From positions 186,001-250,000 of the forward strand of contig CAWBVW010000005.1 of assembly GCA_963792365.1 (NCBI GenBank): a stretch of DNA of 64,000 nucleotides, given 5' to 3'. Both the position numbers and the translations under genes were made by a program. This DNA comes from JAOUGY01 sp963792365. GTDB taxonomy: Bacteria; Actinomycetota; Acidimicrobiia; Spongiisociales; ZC4RG35. Numbering within the stretch: position 1 is the stretch's first letter; every line of letters starts with the position of its first letter. The notes below the pieces were generated by a model that had not been told where the DNA came from, did no database searches, and was given only the letters and a program-made list of their open reading frames with translations. This document shows positions 7,976 through 16,172 of this stretch, one piece after another.

Positions 7976-8107
7976 CACCACTACTGATACAAGCCGGATA
8001 ACCCTGAGCGGTAGGGAAGCGACTGCGTGAACCCGGTTGCGTTGGGTCCGCCGCAGCCGCATCCTGAAATTCACGTTTGATCCACGCTGATCCCGCGGTG
8101 GGTTTGG

Positions 8108-9457
8108 TCAAGGTGTGACCTGATCGTAGATCAGAAAGTCTTCGTCCTCGTAGGTTCGACTCCAGTCGCCGGAGACTTCCAGCAACGATGCCAGAGCGTC
8201 CTCTTGGCGAACCAACACCTGAGCTACTTTGGCTCTGGCTAGTTCGTCGTCCCATCCAGCCATACCTGCACGAGCGTCGGCGAACGCAATGAGACGGTCG
8301 CCGTACAACTCTGCCCGATCGTCCACGTAGATCAGCCGGTCTGGCCATTGGGTATAGATGAGATAGCCTCCCACGACGTCGTCGTGGAACACCCGCTCCG
8401 CCGTGAGATGCGTCGCCGCCTCGATCGGAAATCGCTCAGCGTCGATGGGACCCGCCGCCGGCCCGAGAAGAGGGACCACGATCATCACGATTCCGAGTGC
8501 TCCGATGAGGCGACCGGGTGCCGAGGCAGACGAACGAAACTGCTCTGTCGCCGAGACCAGGGCCTGTGCTGCTGTGGGCACAAACATGATCCAGAAGAGC
8601 GGCATGGAACGACTGGCTGTGAGACCAAATACCAACCACGCCAACAGCGGCAGGCCCTCTCGCCGCGGCATCGGATGCCGCGAGACCCACGCAATGACTA
8701 CAGCAACCATGATCACTACCGGTATGAAGCGGGGCGCTAGGAGATCTGGCGGCAGCCATTCACTGATTCGCTCGAGAGCCTCACGACCCCGGGCGAAGGA
8801 AACCAGGATCTCCCAGACGCCGAATCCATGAGCGGTGAAGTTGATGATGACGAGCGACCCGATCGCCGCCTTCACTGCGTCCGCTCGACGCACACGAAAC
8901 CACTCCGTCCCCATGATGACGAAGCCCAGGAAGAAGGAGCCGTGAGCGCTGGCCCACACCCACATCAGAAGCGGAATCGTCCAGTACATCCTCTCTCGCA
9001 TGGCCAACAGAACCAGAGCCACGAGGAGATAGCTGACGACGACAGGCCTTGGCTGCAGGTACGGGAGCATCACGATGGCTGTGAAGGCCATCGTGATGCC
9101 AGAACCCGGACCCACCGACACGACGGACCTTATGAGGGTTGCGATGATGAGGAAGAAGAGGCCGCCAACGACCGGTGGTACCCACTGCCCGAACCCTATG
9201 GTCCCGAGGTCGACACCCCAGGAGTACCACAATTCCACAAGCCACGACTGCGTCCGCCAGGCTTCGCCCACGGTCAGAAACGAGAACGGGTCAGCGGTCA
9301 GCACTCGATGCGACATGAGTTGGATGTCACCTGCCGTGACGTGCCAGAGGAACGAGTTGTCGACGAGCGGTCTACGGCTGGCGAACCCCACGACCAGCGG
9401 CCCGATCAGGAAGGCGAGAGCCCAGATCGAGACACGCGCCCTGGTAGCTGCTGCCAT
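8108..9457 (-). CDS. Polytopic membrane protein of unknown function, GT-C-like layout
   Basis: This 449-residue protein has about nine or ten hydrophobic segments up to residue 345 and a C-terminal soluble domain of about 100 residues (from EAATHLTAERVFHDDV). The layout, with an early NSFLWHVTAGD loop, resembles lipid-linked sugar (GT-C) transferases, but no signature proves a reaction. It is transcribed with the Tad genes, 12 bases after tadC, and homologous-looking proteins may modify pili or anchor them; that is inference. No catalytic residues can be assigned with confidence. The gap downstream to the IS110 transposase start is the element's structured end. Confidence 0.6.
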   Translation of the reverse strand: MAAATRARVSIWALAFLIGPLVVGFASRRPLVDNSFLWHVTAGDIQLMSHRVLTADPFSFLTVGEAWRTQSWLVELWYSWGVDLGTIGFGQWVPPVVGGLFFLIIATLIRSVVSVGPGSGITMAFTAIVMLPYLQPRPVVVSYLLVALVLLAMRERMYWTIPLLMWVWASAHGSFFLGFVIMGTEWFRVRRADAVKAAIGSLVIINFTAHGFGVWEILVSFARGREALERISEWLPPDLLAPRFIPVVIMVAVVIAWVSRHPMPRREGLPLLAWLVFGLTASRSMPLFWIMFVPTAAQALVSATEQFRSSASAPGRLIGALGIVMIVVPLLGPAAGPIDAERFPIEAATHLTAERVFHDDVVGGYLIYTQWPDRLIYVDDRAELYGDRLIAFADARAGMAGWDDELARAKVAQVLVRQEDALASLLEVSGDWSRTYEDEDFLIYDQVTP

Positions 9458-9469
9458 GAGCGCGCCGAT

Positions 9470-10381
9470 TCAGCTGGCGAAAGCGCGGGAGATGCTGATC
9501 GCCGCCGGACCCAGCAATACGACGAACAGCGCCGGGAAGATACAGAAGACCAGCGGAAACACGATCTTCACCGGCGCCGCGAAAGCCTTCTCCTGGGCTC
9601 GCTGACGCCGCTTGACCCGCATTTCGTCGGCCTGCACCCTCAACACCCGTGCGATGGCAACGCCGAAGGCTTCTGCCTGCAACATGGCGAGCAAGAACGT
9701 TCGCAGCTCTTCGAGATCGGTGCGATCCATCAGATGACGCATCGCATCGCGCCTGCTCACACCGACCCGGGTCTCCTGCAGCATCCGGAAGAACTCTTCA
9801 GACAATGGCCCCGGAACGGTCGTGACCACCCTAGCGAGTGCCGAGTCGAAGCCGAGGCCGGCCTCGACGGATATCACCAGCAGGTCGAGCGTATCGGGAA
9901 GGGCCCTGAGCATCGCGCCCTGCCGATCTTCGATCCGTCGGTTGAGCCACACATCGGGCAGGAAGAATCCCATGAGCGGTGGCGCGAAGATCACCAGCAT
10001 CCGCGTGATGCCGTCTCCGAAGTCTCTGAGAGCGAAGGCAGCTACGACGCCGACCACCGTGAGCACCGCTTTCACAACGGTGAAGGATGCTGCGTCCATG
10101 TTCTGAGGATTGCCGGCGAACAGCAGCCTCCGTTGGGTCTTCTCGAGGTATCCCACCGGCGTGAATCGGCCCAGGAACTTCCCGAGTCCGAGGACTACCG
10201 GCGCCATTGCTCGCTCCACAAACGGCTTCGAGAGCGTCTCCTCACGACTGGTGGCACGTCCGTATACGGCGAGCCGGTCGGTCGCAGTCCGCTGGACCCG
10301 GATGACCGCGAAGCCGATCCAAGCCACGATCAGAAGGATACCGAAGAAGGCAAGTGCTACCGGTACGAAGATTTCATCCAT
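9470..10381 (-). CDS. tadC: Tad pilus inner-membrane protein TadC (T2SSF family)
   Basis: TadC is a platform protein of the Flp/Tad secretion motor in the inner membrane, paired with TadB. The 303-residue protein has a membrane segment at the N-terminus (about residues 5-27), two in the middle (about 85-125) and one at the C-terminus. The T2SSF core domain (PDTLDLLVISVEAGLGFDSAL to EELRTFLLAMLQAEAFG) lies between. Its ATG follows the tadB stop by one base (TGACATG), showing translational coupling. The order tadA-tadB-tadC is the usual one. Confidence 0.9.
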   Translation of the reverse strand: MDEIFVPVALAFFGILLIVAWIGFAVIRVQRTATDRLAVYGRATSREETLSKPFVERAMAPVVLGLGKFLGRFTPVGYLEKTQRRLLFAGNPQNMDAASFTVVKAVLTVVGVVAAFALRDFGDGITRMLVIFAPPLMGFFLPDVWLNRRIEDRQGAMLRALPDTLDLLVISVEAGLGFDSALARVVTTVPGPLSEEFFRMLQETRVGVSRRDAMRHLMDRTDLEELRTFLLAMLQAEAFGVAIARVLRVQADEMRVKRRQRAQEKAFAAPVKIVFPLVFCIFPALFVVLLGPAAISISRAFAS

Positions 10382-10382
10382 G

Positions 10383-12407
10383 TCAGACCTCGATGTTCAC
10401 GATCTTGCGGAGCCAGAGGATTCCACCGGTCATCAGGCATAGTCCGATTCCAATGGCGATCAGGCCTGTGGTCGACTCGAACAGCGGCCTCAGGTAGTCG
10501 GGGTTCGAAGCCCAGAGGAAGCCGCCGATCGCAAATGGCAGACCCCCGAGCACGATGGCCGAGATTCTTCCTTCTGCCGTGAGGGCGTTGATCTCTCCAC
10601 GCAGTCGGTTTCGTGCGAGCATCGTGTCGGCCACCGTCTGGAGCACTTCGGCGAGGTTTCCGCCGACCTCTCGCTGGATGTCGATGGCCATCACGGCCCA
10701 CTCGAAGTCCTTCGACTGCGTCCGGTCGGTGACACCGGCGAGAGCATCGGTCACTTGACGTCCCAGTCGAGCCTCGGCGATCGCCCTCCCGAACTCACGG
10801 GCCGTCGGGTTCGGTGCCTCCTGTGCCACCGCCTCCACGGCCTGCAACAGCGAGTATCCGGCCCGGAGCGAGGTCGAAAGCAGGGTGAGGGTGTCCGGCA
10901 ATTGCTGTTCGAACTTCTTCTTCTCACGACTGCCGATGAAGTTGATGATCCCGAAGACCAGCATCACAGCGGCGACGAAGACGACGCCACCGACGACCAG
11001 GTTCAATGAGAGAACGCCGGCGATCAGGCCGAACACAGCTGCCAATCCGATGCCGGCGGCGATCGCTTCGCCGGCAGACAGCGGAATGTTGCCCTGCTCG
11101 AGGGTCGAGTTCACAGCCCCGAGCAGTCCACGCTTGCGAACCTGCTCCTCGGCGGCTGCCGTGAATCGGTTGAGGAGCGGAATCCGCTCGAGCAGTGGGC
11201 GCCTTTCCTCGGCTAGACCGCCCCGGCGTCCGTATGCAGCGAGTCGCTTGCCGAAGCGGTTGGCAGCGTCGCCTTCGTTGCCCATGAGGATGTAGAGGAA
11301 CAACATCACCGATCCGCCAATGCCGAGCGTTGCGAGAAGGATGATCGTCGACAGAGGCAACGGAAGATCGTAGGTGACCACCCTCGGCTCCGCCTGTGCC
11401 AGCACATACTCGGTGCTGGTCGTCGACTCCCGGAAGCCGGTGGTGGTCGTGGCGAAGCCAGGCACGCCCTGCACGCGGGTGTCGGTCAGTGTTCCGTATG
11501 ACACGCCGAAACTGACGTCCGCCGGGTTGACTTCTGAACTCTTGAACCGGATGTACAGCGCCCGGTTGAGCTCACGTTGGATGTCGCTGTAGAGCGCCGA
11601 AAGTTCCTGGGGGTCGGCGGTCCTGAGCAGCTCCCCACCCCCGGCCTGGGCGATCGCCTCGAGATCTTCGGGTTCGAAGTCACCCGACTGGATGGCGACG
11701 CCGAAGGTACGCACGTCCTCCCGCTGGACGGCGGCTATGGCGTCTTCGACCGTGGCCGCTCCGCCATCAGGCTCACCGTCTGTGAGGACAACCATGCTCT
11801 TGCGGACGTTGGCTGCTGGACGCTCCCGAACAGGTCGGTGGCAGCGATCACGCCGTCGAACATCGCCGTACCGCCCTGTGGAACCAGCGCGTTGATGGCT
11901 TCGATGATGGTGTCGGGGTTGGAGTTGAAGTCCCGAACGACCTCGGCAACGTCGTCGAACGTCACCAGGGCAACGAAGTCTATCTGGCTCCTTCTGCTCG
12001 ACGAATTGGATGGCGGCGGCCTTGGCGGCCCCGAGCCGGTCGTCGGTCTCCATCGAGCCGGATGTGTCGATCACCAGCGCGACGAACGCCGGGATCGCCT
12101 CGAACTGGCCGAGGGCGAACTCTGCGCCCTCGACGGGCGTTCCGTTCTCTGTGACCACGATCCGCTCGAGGTCGACGTCGTCGGAGAGGCCCTGGAGGGC
12201 CACCTGGAGCACGACCTCACCGTCGTCGGCGAAGTTCGAGGTGTTGATGTCCCGAATGCGGATCGAAGCCCCGGCGGGGATCTCCTCAGGCGCCGACGTC
12301 GCGTCCGTGCCCACGGTCGAATCCGTAGACTCTTGTGCAACCGCTGCTCCCCCGCCGATGAGCGAGAGAAGCAGCGTCGCGGCTGCGAGCAGTCTGAGCG
12401 TCTTCAC
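10383..12407 (-). CDS. tadB: VWA-domain/TadB fusion protein, VWA part with two compensating frameshifts
   Basis: The 674-codon frame joins a signal peptide (residues 1-24), a von Willebrand A domain (MIDAS DTSGS at 114-118), membrane segments near 345-375 and a C-terminal T2SSF (TadB) domain. Conserved core pieces of the latter are LPDTLTLLSTSLRAGYSLLQA and EFEWAVMAIDIQREVGG-like. Residues about 143-198 read as Arg-rich nonsense. The neighbouring frame over the same bases (about 11985 to 11820) encodes the expected VWA sequence, including TFDDVAEVV and the MIDAS threonine in GGTAMFDG. Two single-base indels of opposite sign therefore flank this stretch, either sequencing errors or real damage. 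GTG start 12407 overlaps the tadA stop (GTGA). TadB forms the membrane platform; the VWA domain probably faces outward and may bind surfaces or matrix. Confidence 0.85.
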   Translation of the reverse strand: MKTLRLLAAATLLLSLIGGGAAVAQESTDSTVGTDATSAPEEIPAGASIRIRDINTSNFADDGEVVLQVALQGLSDDVDLERIVVTENGTPVEGAEFALGQFEAIPAFVALVIDTSGSMETDDRLGAAKAAAIQFVEQKEPDRLRCPGDVRRRCRGRSGLQLQPRHHHRSHQRAGSTGRYGDVRRRDRCHRPVRERPAANVRKSMVVLTDGEPDGGAATVEDAIAAVQREDVRTFGVAIQSGDFEPEDLEAIAQAGGGELLRTADPQELSALYSDIQRELNRALYIRFKSSEVNPADVSFGVSYGTLTDTRVQGVPGFATTTTGFRESTTSTEYVLAQAEPRVVTYDLPLPLSTIILLATLGIGGSVMLFLYILMGNEGDAANRFGKRLAAYGRRGGLAEERRPLLERIPLLNRFTAAAEEQVRKRGLLGAVNSTLEQGNIPLSAGEAIAAGIGLAAVFGLIAGVLSLNLVVGGVVFVAAVMLVFGIINFIGSREKKKFEQQLPDTLTLLSTSLRAGYSLLQAVEAVAQEAPNPTAREFGRAIAEARLGRQVTDALAGVTDRTQSKDFEWAVMAIDIQREVGGNLAEVLQTVADTMLARNRLRGEINALTAEGRISAIVLGGLPFAIGGFLWASNPDYLRPLFESTTGLIAIGIGLCLMTGGILWLRKIVNIEV

Positions 12408-13786
12408 CGTGCGAGTGCGAACTGATCGCCGCCCCGGCGGGCGAAGGGCTCTGGCTCGAAGAGATCGGCGGGAAGCTTGATACCGAGGTCCAGCAGCTTC
12501 TCGCTGAAGGTCGGCCGGATTCCGCTGGCCTTGAGACGGCCCAAGAAGCGGCCGTTCTCGTCGAGACCCATTCCGAAGTCGAAGAGGAAGAGATCCTGAA
12601 GGGTGATGATGTCGCCCTCCATACCTTCCACCTCGGTGACGTGGGTGATGCGACGGGTTCCGTCACGCAGACGTGAGACGTGCACGATCATGTCGACCGC
12701 CGAAGCGATCTGTTCACGAATCGCCCGGATCGGCAGATCGTATCCGGACATCATCACCAGCGTCTCCATACGAGCCAGGGTGTCACGTGGCCCGTTCGAG
12801 TGGAGCGTGGTGAGCGAACCGTCGTGACCGGTGTTCATGGCCTGGAGCATGTCGAGCGCCTCACCGCCACGACACTCACCAACGACGATCCGGTCGGGTC
12901 GCATACGGAGGCAGTTCTTCACGAGGTCCCGAATGGTGATGGCGCCCTTGCCCTCGATGTTGGCCGGACGAGATTCCAGGCTGAGGACGTGGTCCTGATG
13001 GAGCTGGAGCTCCGCCGCGTCTTCGACCGTCACGATGCGCTCGTCGGTCGGGAGGTAGCCCGAGAGAACGTTCAGGGTGGTCGTCTTGCCGGAACCGGTA
13101 CCGCCGGAGATGATCACGTTGAGCCGTCCGACCACGCAGGCGCGGAGGAAGTCCGCCACCCGCTGGTTGTAGGTTCCGAACCGGATGAGGTCGGATTCGG
13201 TGAGCGGGTCGACCGAGAACTTACGAATGGTGAGGAAGGGCCCGCCGATGGCGAGTGGCGGGATCACCGCATTCACGCGGGAACCGTCGGGAAGACGAGC
13301 GTCCACCATCGGGGTTGCCTCGTCGACACGGCGGCCGATCTGACCGACGATCTTGTCGATGATCCGGCGAAGGTGGACCTGATCGACGAAGCGGATGTCC
13401 GACTTGGTGAGTCGCCCCGCCCGCTCCACGTAGATGTCGTACGGACCGTTCACCATGACCTCGGTGACATCCGGGTCGTTGAGGAGCGGATCGATGGGTC
13501 CGTATCCGAGAACGTCGGAGGCGATCTCGTTCAACAGCTGACGCCGGTCGGACGAGGTCAGGGGCAGACTCTGCTCTTGATCGACGGCCCATTCGAGCAT
13601 CTCCATGACACGGAGCCGCAGCTCTGCGTCGCTCATCTGACGGTCGTACAACGTGGGGCCCAGCTCCTCCACGACCTTGAAGTGGAGGCGGCCACGCAGC
13701 TCGGTCACGGCCTCGGAGCGTCCACCCCCGAGCGTCGAGACCTCGCTGGCTTTTGCCGCTGCGACCCTTTCCGAAAGCGATGCCAT
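12404..13786 (-). CDS. tadA: Tad pilus assembly ATPase TadA (CpaF)
   Basis: TadA is the hexameric secretion ATPase that drives pilus extension at the inner face of the membrane. The 460-residue protein has Walker A GGTGSGKTT near residues 226-234, the Asp-box area TVEDAAELQL, Walker B RIVVGECRGGEALDML and the HDGSLTTLHSN His-box, all typical of the CpaF clade. ATG 13786 (MASLSERV) is chosen because the sequence upstream in the same frame is antisense to cpaE and has no similarity to CpaF. The stop overlaps the GTG of the VWA-tadB gene by four bases. Confidence 0.93.
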   Translation of the reverse strand: MASLSERVAAAKASEVSTLGGGRSEAVTELRGRLHFKVVEELGPTLYDRQMSDAELRLRVMEMLEWAVDQEQSLPLTSSDRRQLLNEIASDVLGYGPIDPLLNDPDVTEVMVNGPYDIYVERAGRLTKSDIRFVDQVHLRRIIDKIVGQIGRRVDEATPMVDARLPDGSRVNAVIPPLAIGGPFLTIRKFSVDPLTESDLIRFGTYNQRVADFLRACVVGRLNVIISGGTGSGKTTTLNVLSGYLPTDERIVTVEDAAELQLHQDHVLSLESRPANIEGKGAITIRDLVKNCLRMRPDRIVVGECRGGEALDMLQAMNTGHDGSLTTLHSNGPRDTLARMETLVMMSGYDLPIRAIREQIASAVDMIVHVSRLRDGTRRITHVTEVEGMEGDIITLQDLFLFDFGMGLDENGRFLGRLKASGIRPTFSEKLLDLGIKLPADLFEPEPFARRGGDQFALAR

Positions 13787-13826
13787 CTCGGTGAACCCCT
13801 TGTTCTCTGTGACGTGTGGTACGGAG

Positions 13827-15014
13827 TCAGTTTCGGCGGAATACGCCGCGGCCTGAAGCGCCTTGTGCAGGCGAGTGCCCGAGAACGACCTGGGCGACCT
13901 CTTCGAATCCCTTGGCGACCTTCGACTTCGGGCTCGACTCCACGACCGGCCGGCCCTCGTTGACGCTGGCAGCCACAATGCCTTCAGAAGGCACCCGGGC
14001 GCTGATCTGCGACTTGAGTGCGCCTTCGATCTCTTTGTCGTCGAGCCGGGCCTTGGCATTGGACCGGTTGAGGATCAAATGCACCTTGTTGGTCGGGTAT
14101 TTCAGCAGCCGGAGGGTCTCGAGCGCCAACTTGGCGTTCTTGACCGACGGCAGATCCATGTCCACAACCATGAGCACCTGATCAGAGCGTTCGAGCAACG
14201 ACAGCAACAGCTCGTCGAGCAGCGACGCAGTGTCAACGACCACATAGTCGTACTGTTCGCTCACAACGTCGATGATCTGGAGCAGACCGCCGGTGGTGAT
14301 GTCGTCTGCGAATGCGGGCTCCAACGGCGCGGCGAGCACTTTCAGCCCGCTCGGATGTGGCGTGAGAATGGACTCGACCAATGTGGCGTCGAGCCGGTGC
14401 AACTCGGCGGCGGCGTTGACCACTGTGAACTTTGGCTCGAGCTGGAGCACGAGACACACGTCTCCGAATTGGAGATCCGCATCGATCAGAGCCACCTTGG
14501 TGTCGGGCTCACGCGACAGCAGGATAGCCAGGTTCGTCGCCGTTACGGTCTTGCCCGACCCGCCTTTGGCCGACATGACCGTGATCACCTTGCCACGGTC
14601 GACCGGCTCTCCGGCTGCCATCCCGGGCCCGCCACCCCTCCGCAACTGAAGCATGTCACTCGAGAACTGGCTGATCGCCTGCTCGATCTTCTCCTCGGTG
14701 AGCGGGGCCTCGATCACGTCGGACACGCCCACGCGCATCGCCGCTCGAAGCAGATTGGCCGTAACCGACTCCGCCACGATGAGTGAAATCAGAGTCGGAT
14801 CCTGATGGCGGAGCGTCCGGACCGATTCGAGGGCGTCCTCCTTGGCGAAGCTCGGGCCCAGGATGACCATCCGCAACGTGCCGCTCTCCACGGCCTGCAG
14901 TGCATCACCGATCGAACGAGCGGTGGGCAAGCGGCCATCGAACAGGCGCTTTGCCTTGTCGATGAAGCCGTCGTCGTCATCGACGACCAGCAGGTTGTTC
15001 TCAGTGAGCGACAC
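13827..15014 (-). CDS. cpaE: CpaE/TadZ-type pilus-localising ATPase
   Basis: CpaE/TadZ proteins combine a receiver-like N-terminal domain with a MinD/ParA-type ATPase and place the Tad apparatus in the cell. In this 395-residue protein the atypical receiver covers residues 5-115 (VVDDDDGF, VILGPS). The deviant Walker A is SAKGGSGKT with K150 and K155, and ALIDADLQFGD and YVVVDTAS provide the other nucleotide motifs. GTG 15014 starts 21 bases after the cpaB stop. The order cpaB-cpaE-cpaF/tadA is typical of actinobacterial Tad clusters. Confidence 0.9.
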   Translation of the reverse strand: MSLTENNLLVVDDDDGFIDKAKRLFDGRLPTARSIGDALQAVESGTLRMVILGPSFAKEDALESVRTLRHQDPTLISLIVAESVTANLLRAAMRVGVSDVIEAPLTEEKIEQAISQFSSDMLQLRRGGGPGMAAGEPVDRGKVITVMSAKGGSGKTVTATNLAILLSREPDTKVALIDADLQFGDVCLVLQLEPKFTVVNAAAELHRLDATLVESILTPHPSGLKVLAAPLEPAFADDITTGGLLQIIDVVSEQYDYVVVDTASLLDELLLSLLERSDQVLMVVDMDLPSVKNAKLALETLRLLKYPTNKVHLILNRSNAKARLDDKEIEGALKSQISARVPSEGIVAASVNEGRPVVESSPKSKVAKGFEEVAQVVLGHSPAQGASGRGVFRRN

Positions 15015-15035
15015 GTTGCTTCTCTCGATCTCTGG

Positions 15036-15959
15036 TCAGTTGTCGAAGATGTCGTCGATCAGGTTGCCCTCGAAGAGGGTGTCGATCGTCACGCCCTGGG
15101 TCACGACCTCCTCGTACCCGTCCGGTACCAGGGTCAGATAGATCGTGCCTTCCTGCATAGCGTAGACGAGCCGCTCGGCCTGTCCCGGGTCGACTTCGAG
15201 GGTATAGATGGTGCTGGCTTGCGCTGCGTCGGCCTCGCCTTGAACCTGTCCCTGACCTTCGGTGGTGATCTCGCCTTCGGCGGTCACGTTCTGATCGTCG
15301 GGATCGGAGGGCACCACCTCACGTCCGACGGCCAGCACCTTGAGGTTCTGGAGCACGAAACGGGTGTAGGGAACGACCACGGTGCCTTCGCCACCGGTCT
15401 CGCCCTCGGTGCCGTCGCCGGTGTCGCCGGGGATGCCGAAGGATGGCTGGTTGCCGACCGCCGTGAGCCCGAACTCGATGTCGACCGTGACGATCACGTT
15501 CACGTGATCACCCGGCTGAGCGAAGCCGTTGACACCCTGTACGTCTCCAGGTGAGATCGTCAGGGCCTGCTTGCCGGTCTCGATGATGTCCTTGAGGGGC
15601 GTCAGCTCCACCGTGGGCGTGACCCACTGGCTGGCGACGAGAATCCCGTTCGCCGGGATGGGTCCGACGGCCACACTCCCTGAGAGCACGTTGCGGAGAT
15701 CTTCCTCGGTCTGGATGGCGCCTTCGGGCAGGTCGACGAACTGCTCTTCGCTCTCCTTGTACAGGATGCCGGCCCCGCCCTGGAGGATCTGGGCGCCCTG
15801 GGTGCCTTCGGTGATCGTCTGCGTGGCGCGGAAGACCGGGATCATCTCCTGGTCGCGACGCGCCTCGTCCTCGACGCCCTTCAAGAACTGGAACACCGCG
15901 AAGGCGGAGGCAGCCGCCAACACGAGCGCAATCACCAGTACTACCGCTCTTCTGCCCAT
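15036..15959 (-). CDS. cpaB: Flp pilus assembly protein CpaB (RcpC)
   Basis: The 307-residue protein has one N-terminal membrane anchor (VVLVIALVLAAASAFAVFQFL) and an SAF-type domain (about residues 40-110: VFRATQTITEGTQ ... VGPIPANGILVASQW). The RcpC/CpaB domain follows, with the conserved LTISPGDVQGVNGFAQPGDHV segment. CpaB is a periplasmic/exocytoplasmic component of the Tad system. ATG 15959 is preferred over the TTG three bases upstream because AGGAG lies five bases before it. It is the first gene of the Tad operon; about 200 bases separate it from rpsA. Confidence 0.88.
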   Translation of the reverse strand: MGRRAVVLVIALVLAAASAFAVFQFLKGVEDEARRDQEMIPVFRATQTITEGTQGAQILQGGAGILYKESEEQFVDLPEGAIQTEEDLRNVLSGSVAVGPIPANGILVASQWVTPTVELTPLKDIIETGKQALTISPGDVQGVNGFAQPGDHVNVIVTVDIEFGLTAVGNQPSFGIPGDTGDGTEGETGGEGTVVVPYTRFVLQNLKVLAVGREVVPSDPDDQNVTAEGEITTEGQGQVQGEADAAQASTIYTLEVDPGQAERLVYAMQEGTIYLTLVPDGYEEVVTQGVTIDTLFEGNLIDDIFDN

Positions 15960-16153
15960 CAAAGCTCCTTGATCGTGTCAACGCAGGTCACGCCCATGTG
16001 CGGAACGCACTGGCGGTGGGCGCAATCCTGAACGGTGCCCCTTCTCCACAGTGTGACCAACGGGCTAGTCATCTGCGTACTGATCGACCTTCCACCCCGG
16101 GTACTTGAGATGAATTCGCGGGAATTCGGCCGATGCTCGGATCGAACGGGAGG

Positions 16154-16172
16154 GTCGTCGCTCAGCGACGAC
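16154..16172. repeat. Perfect hairpin carrying the rpsA stop codon in its loop
   Basis: GTCGTCGC (16154-16161) and GCGACGAC (16165-16172) are perfect complements, and the three loop bases are the complement of the rpsA TGA stop. It lacks a T-run. It may stabilise the rpsA mRNA 3' end or simply reflect codon choice (the protein ends GRR). Confidence 0.45.

Larger units (their letters stand above)
6190..8000 (-). mobile_element. IS110-family insertion sequence (ends approximate)
   Basis: A DEDD transposase gene is flanked by about 90 bases of 3' noncoding and up to about 380 bases of structured 5' noncoding sequence. IS110 elements lack clear terminal inverted repeats, so the ends cannot be fixed by eye. 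The right end is probably near 6190, just beyond TTGACA on the minus strand (6201-6196), and the left end between about 7980 and 8060. The element lies between an ISL3 remnant and the membrane-protein gene ending at 8108, inside the Tad/Flp region. The transposase frame is intact, so it may be active. Confidence 0.7.

Noticed and set aside
8828..10582. 584-codon plus-strand frame across the membrane protein and tadC
   Set aside because: His/Arg/Glu-rich shadow of two membrane-protein genes; no start signal or homology.
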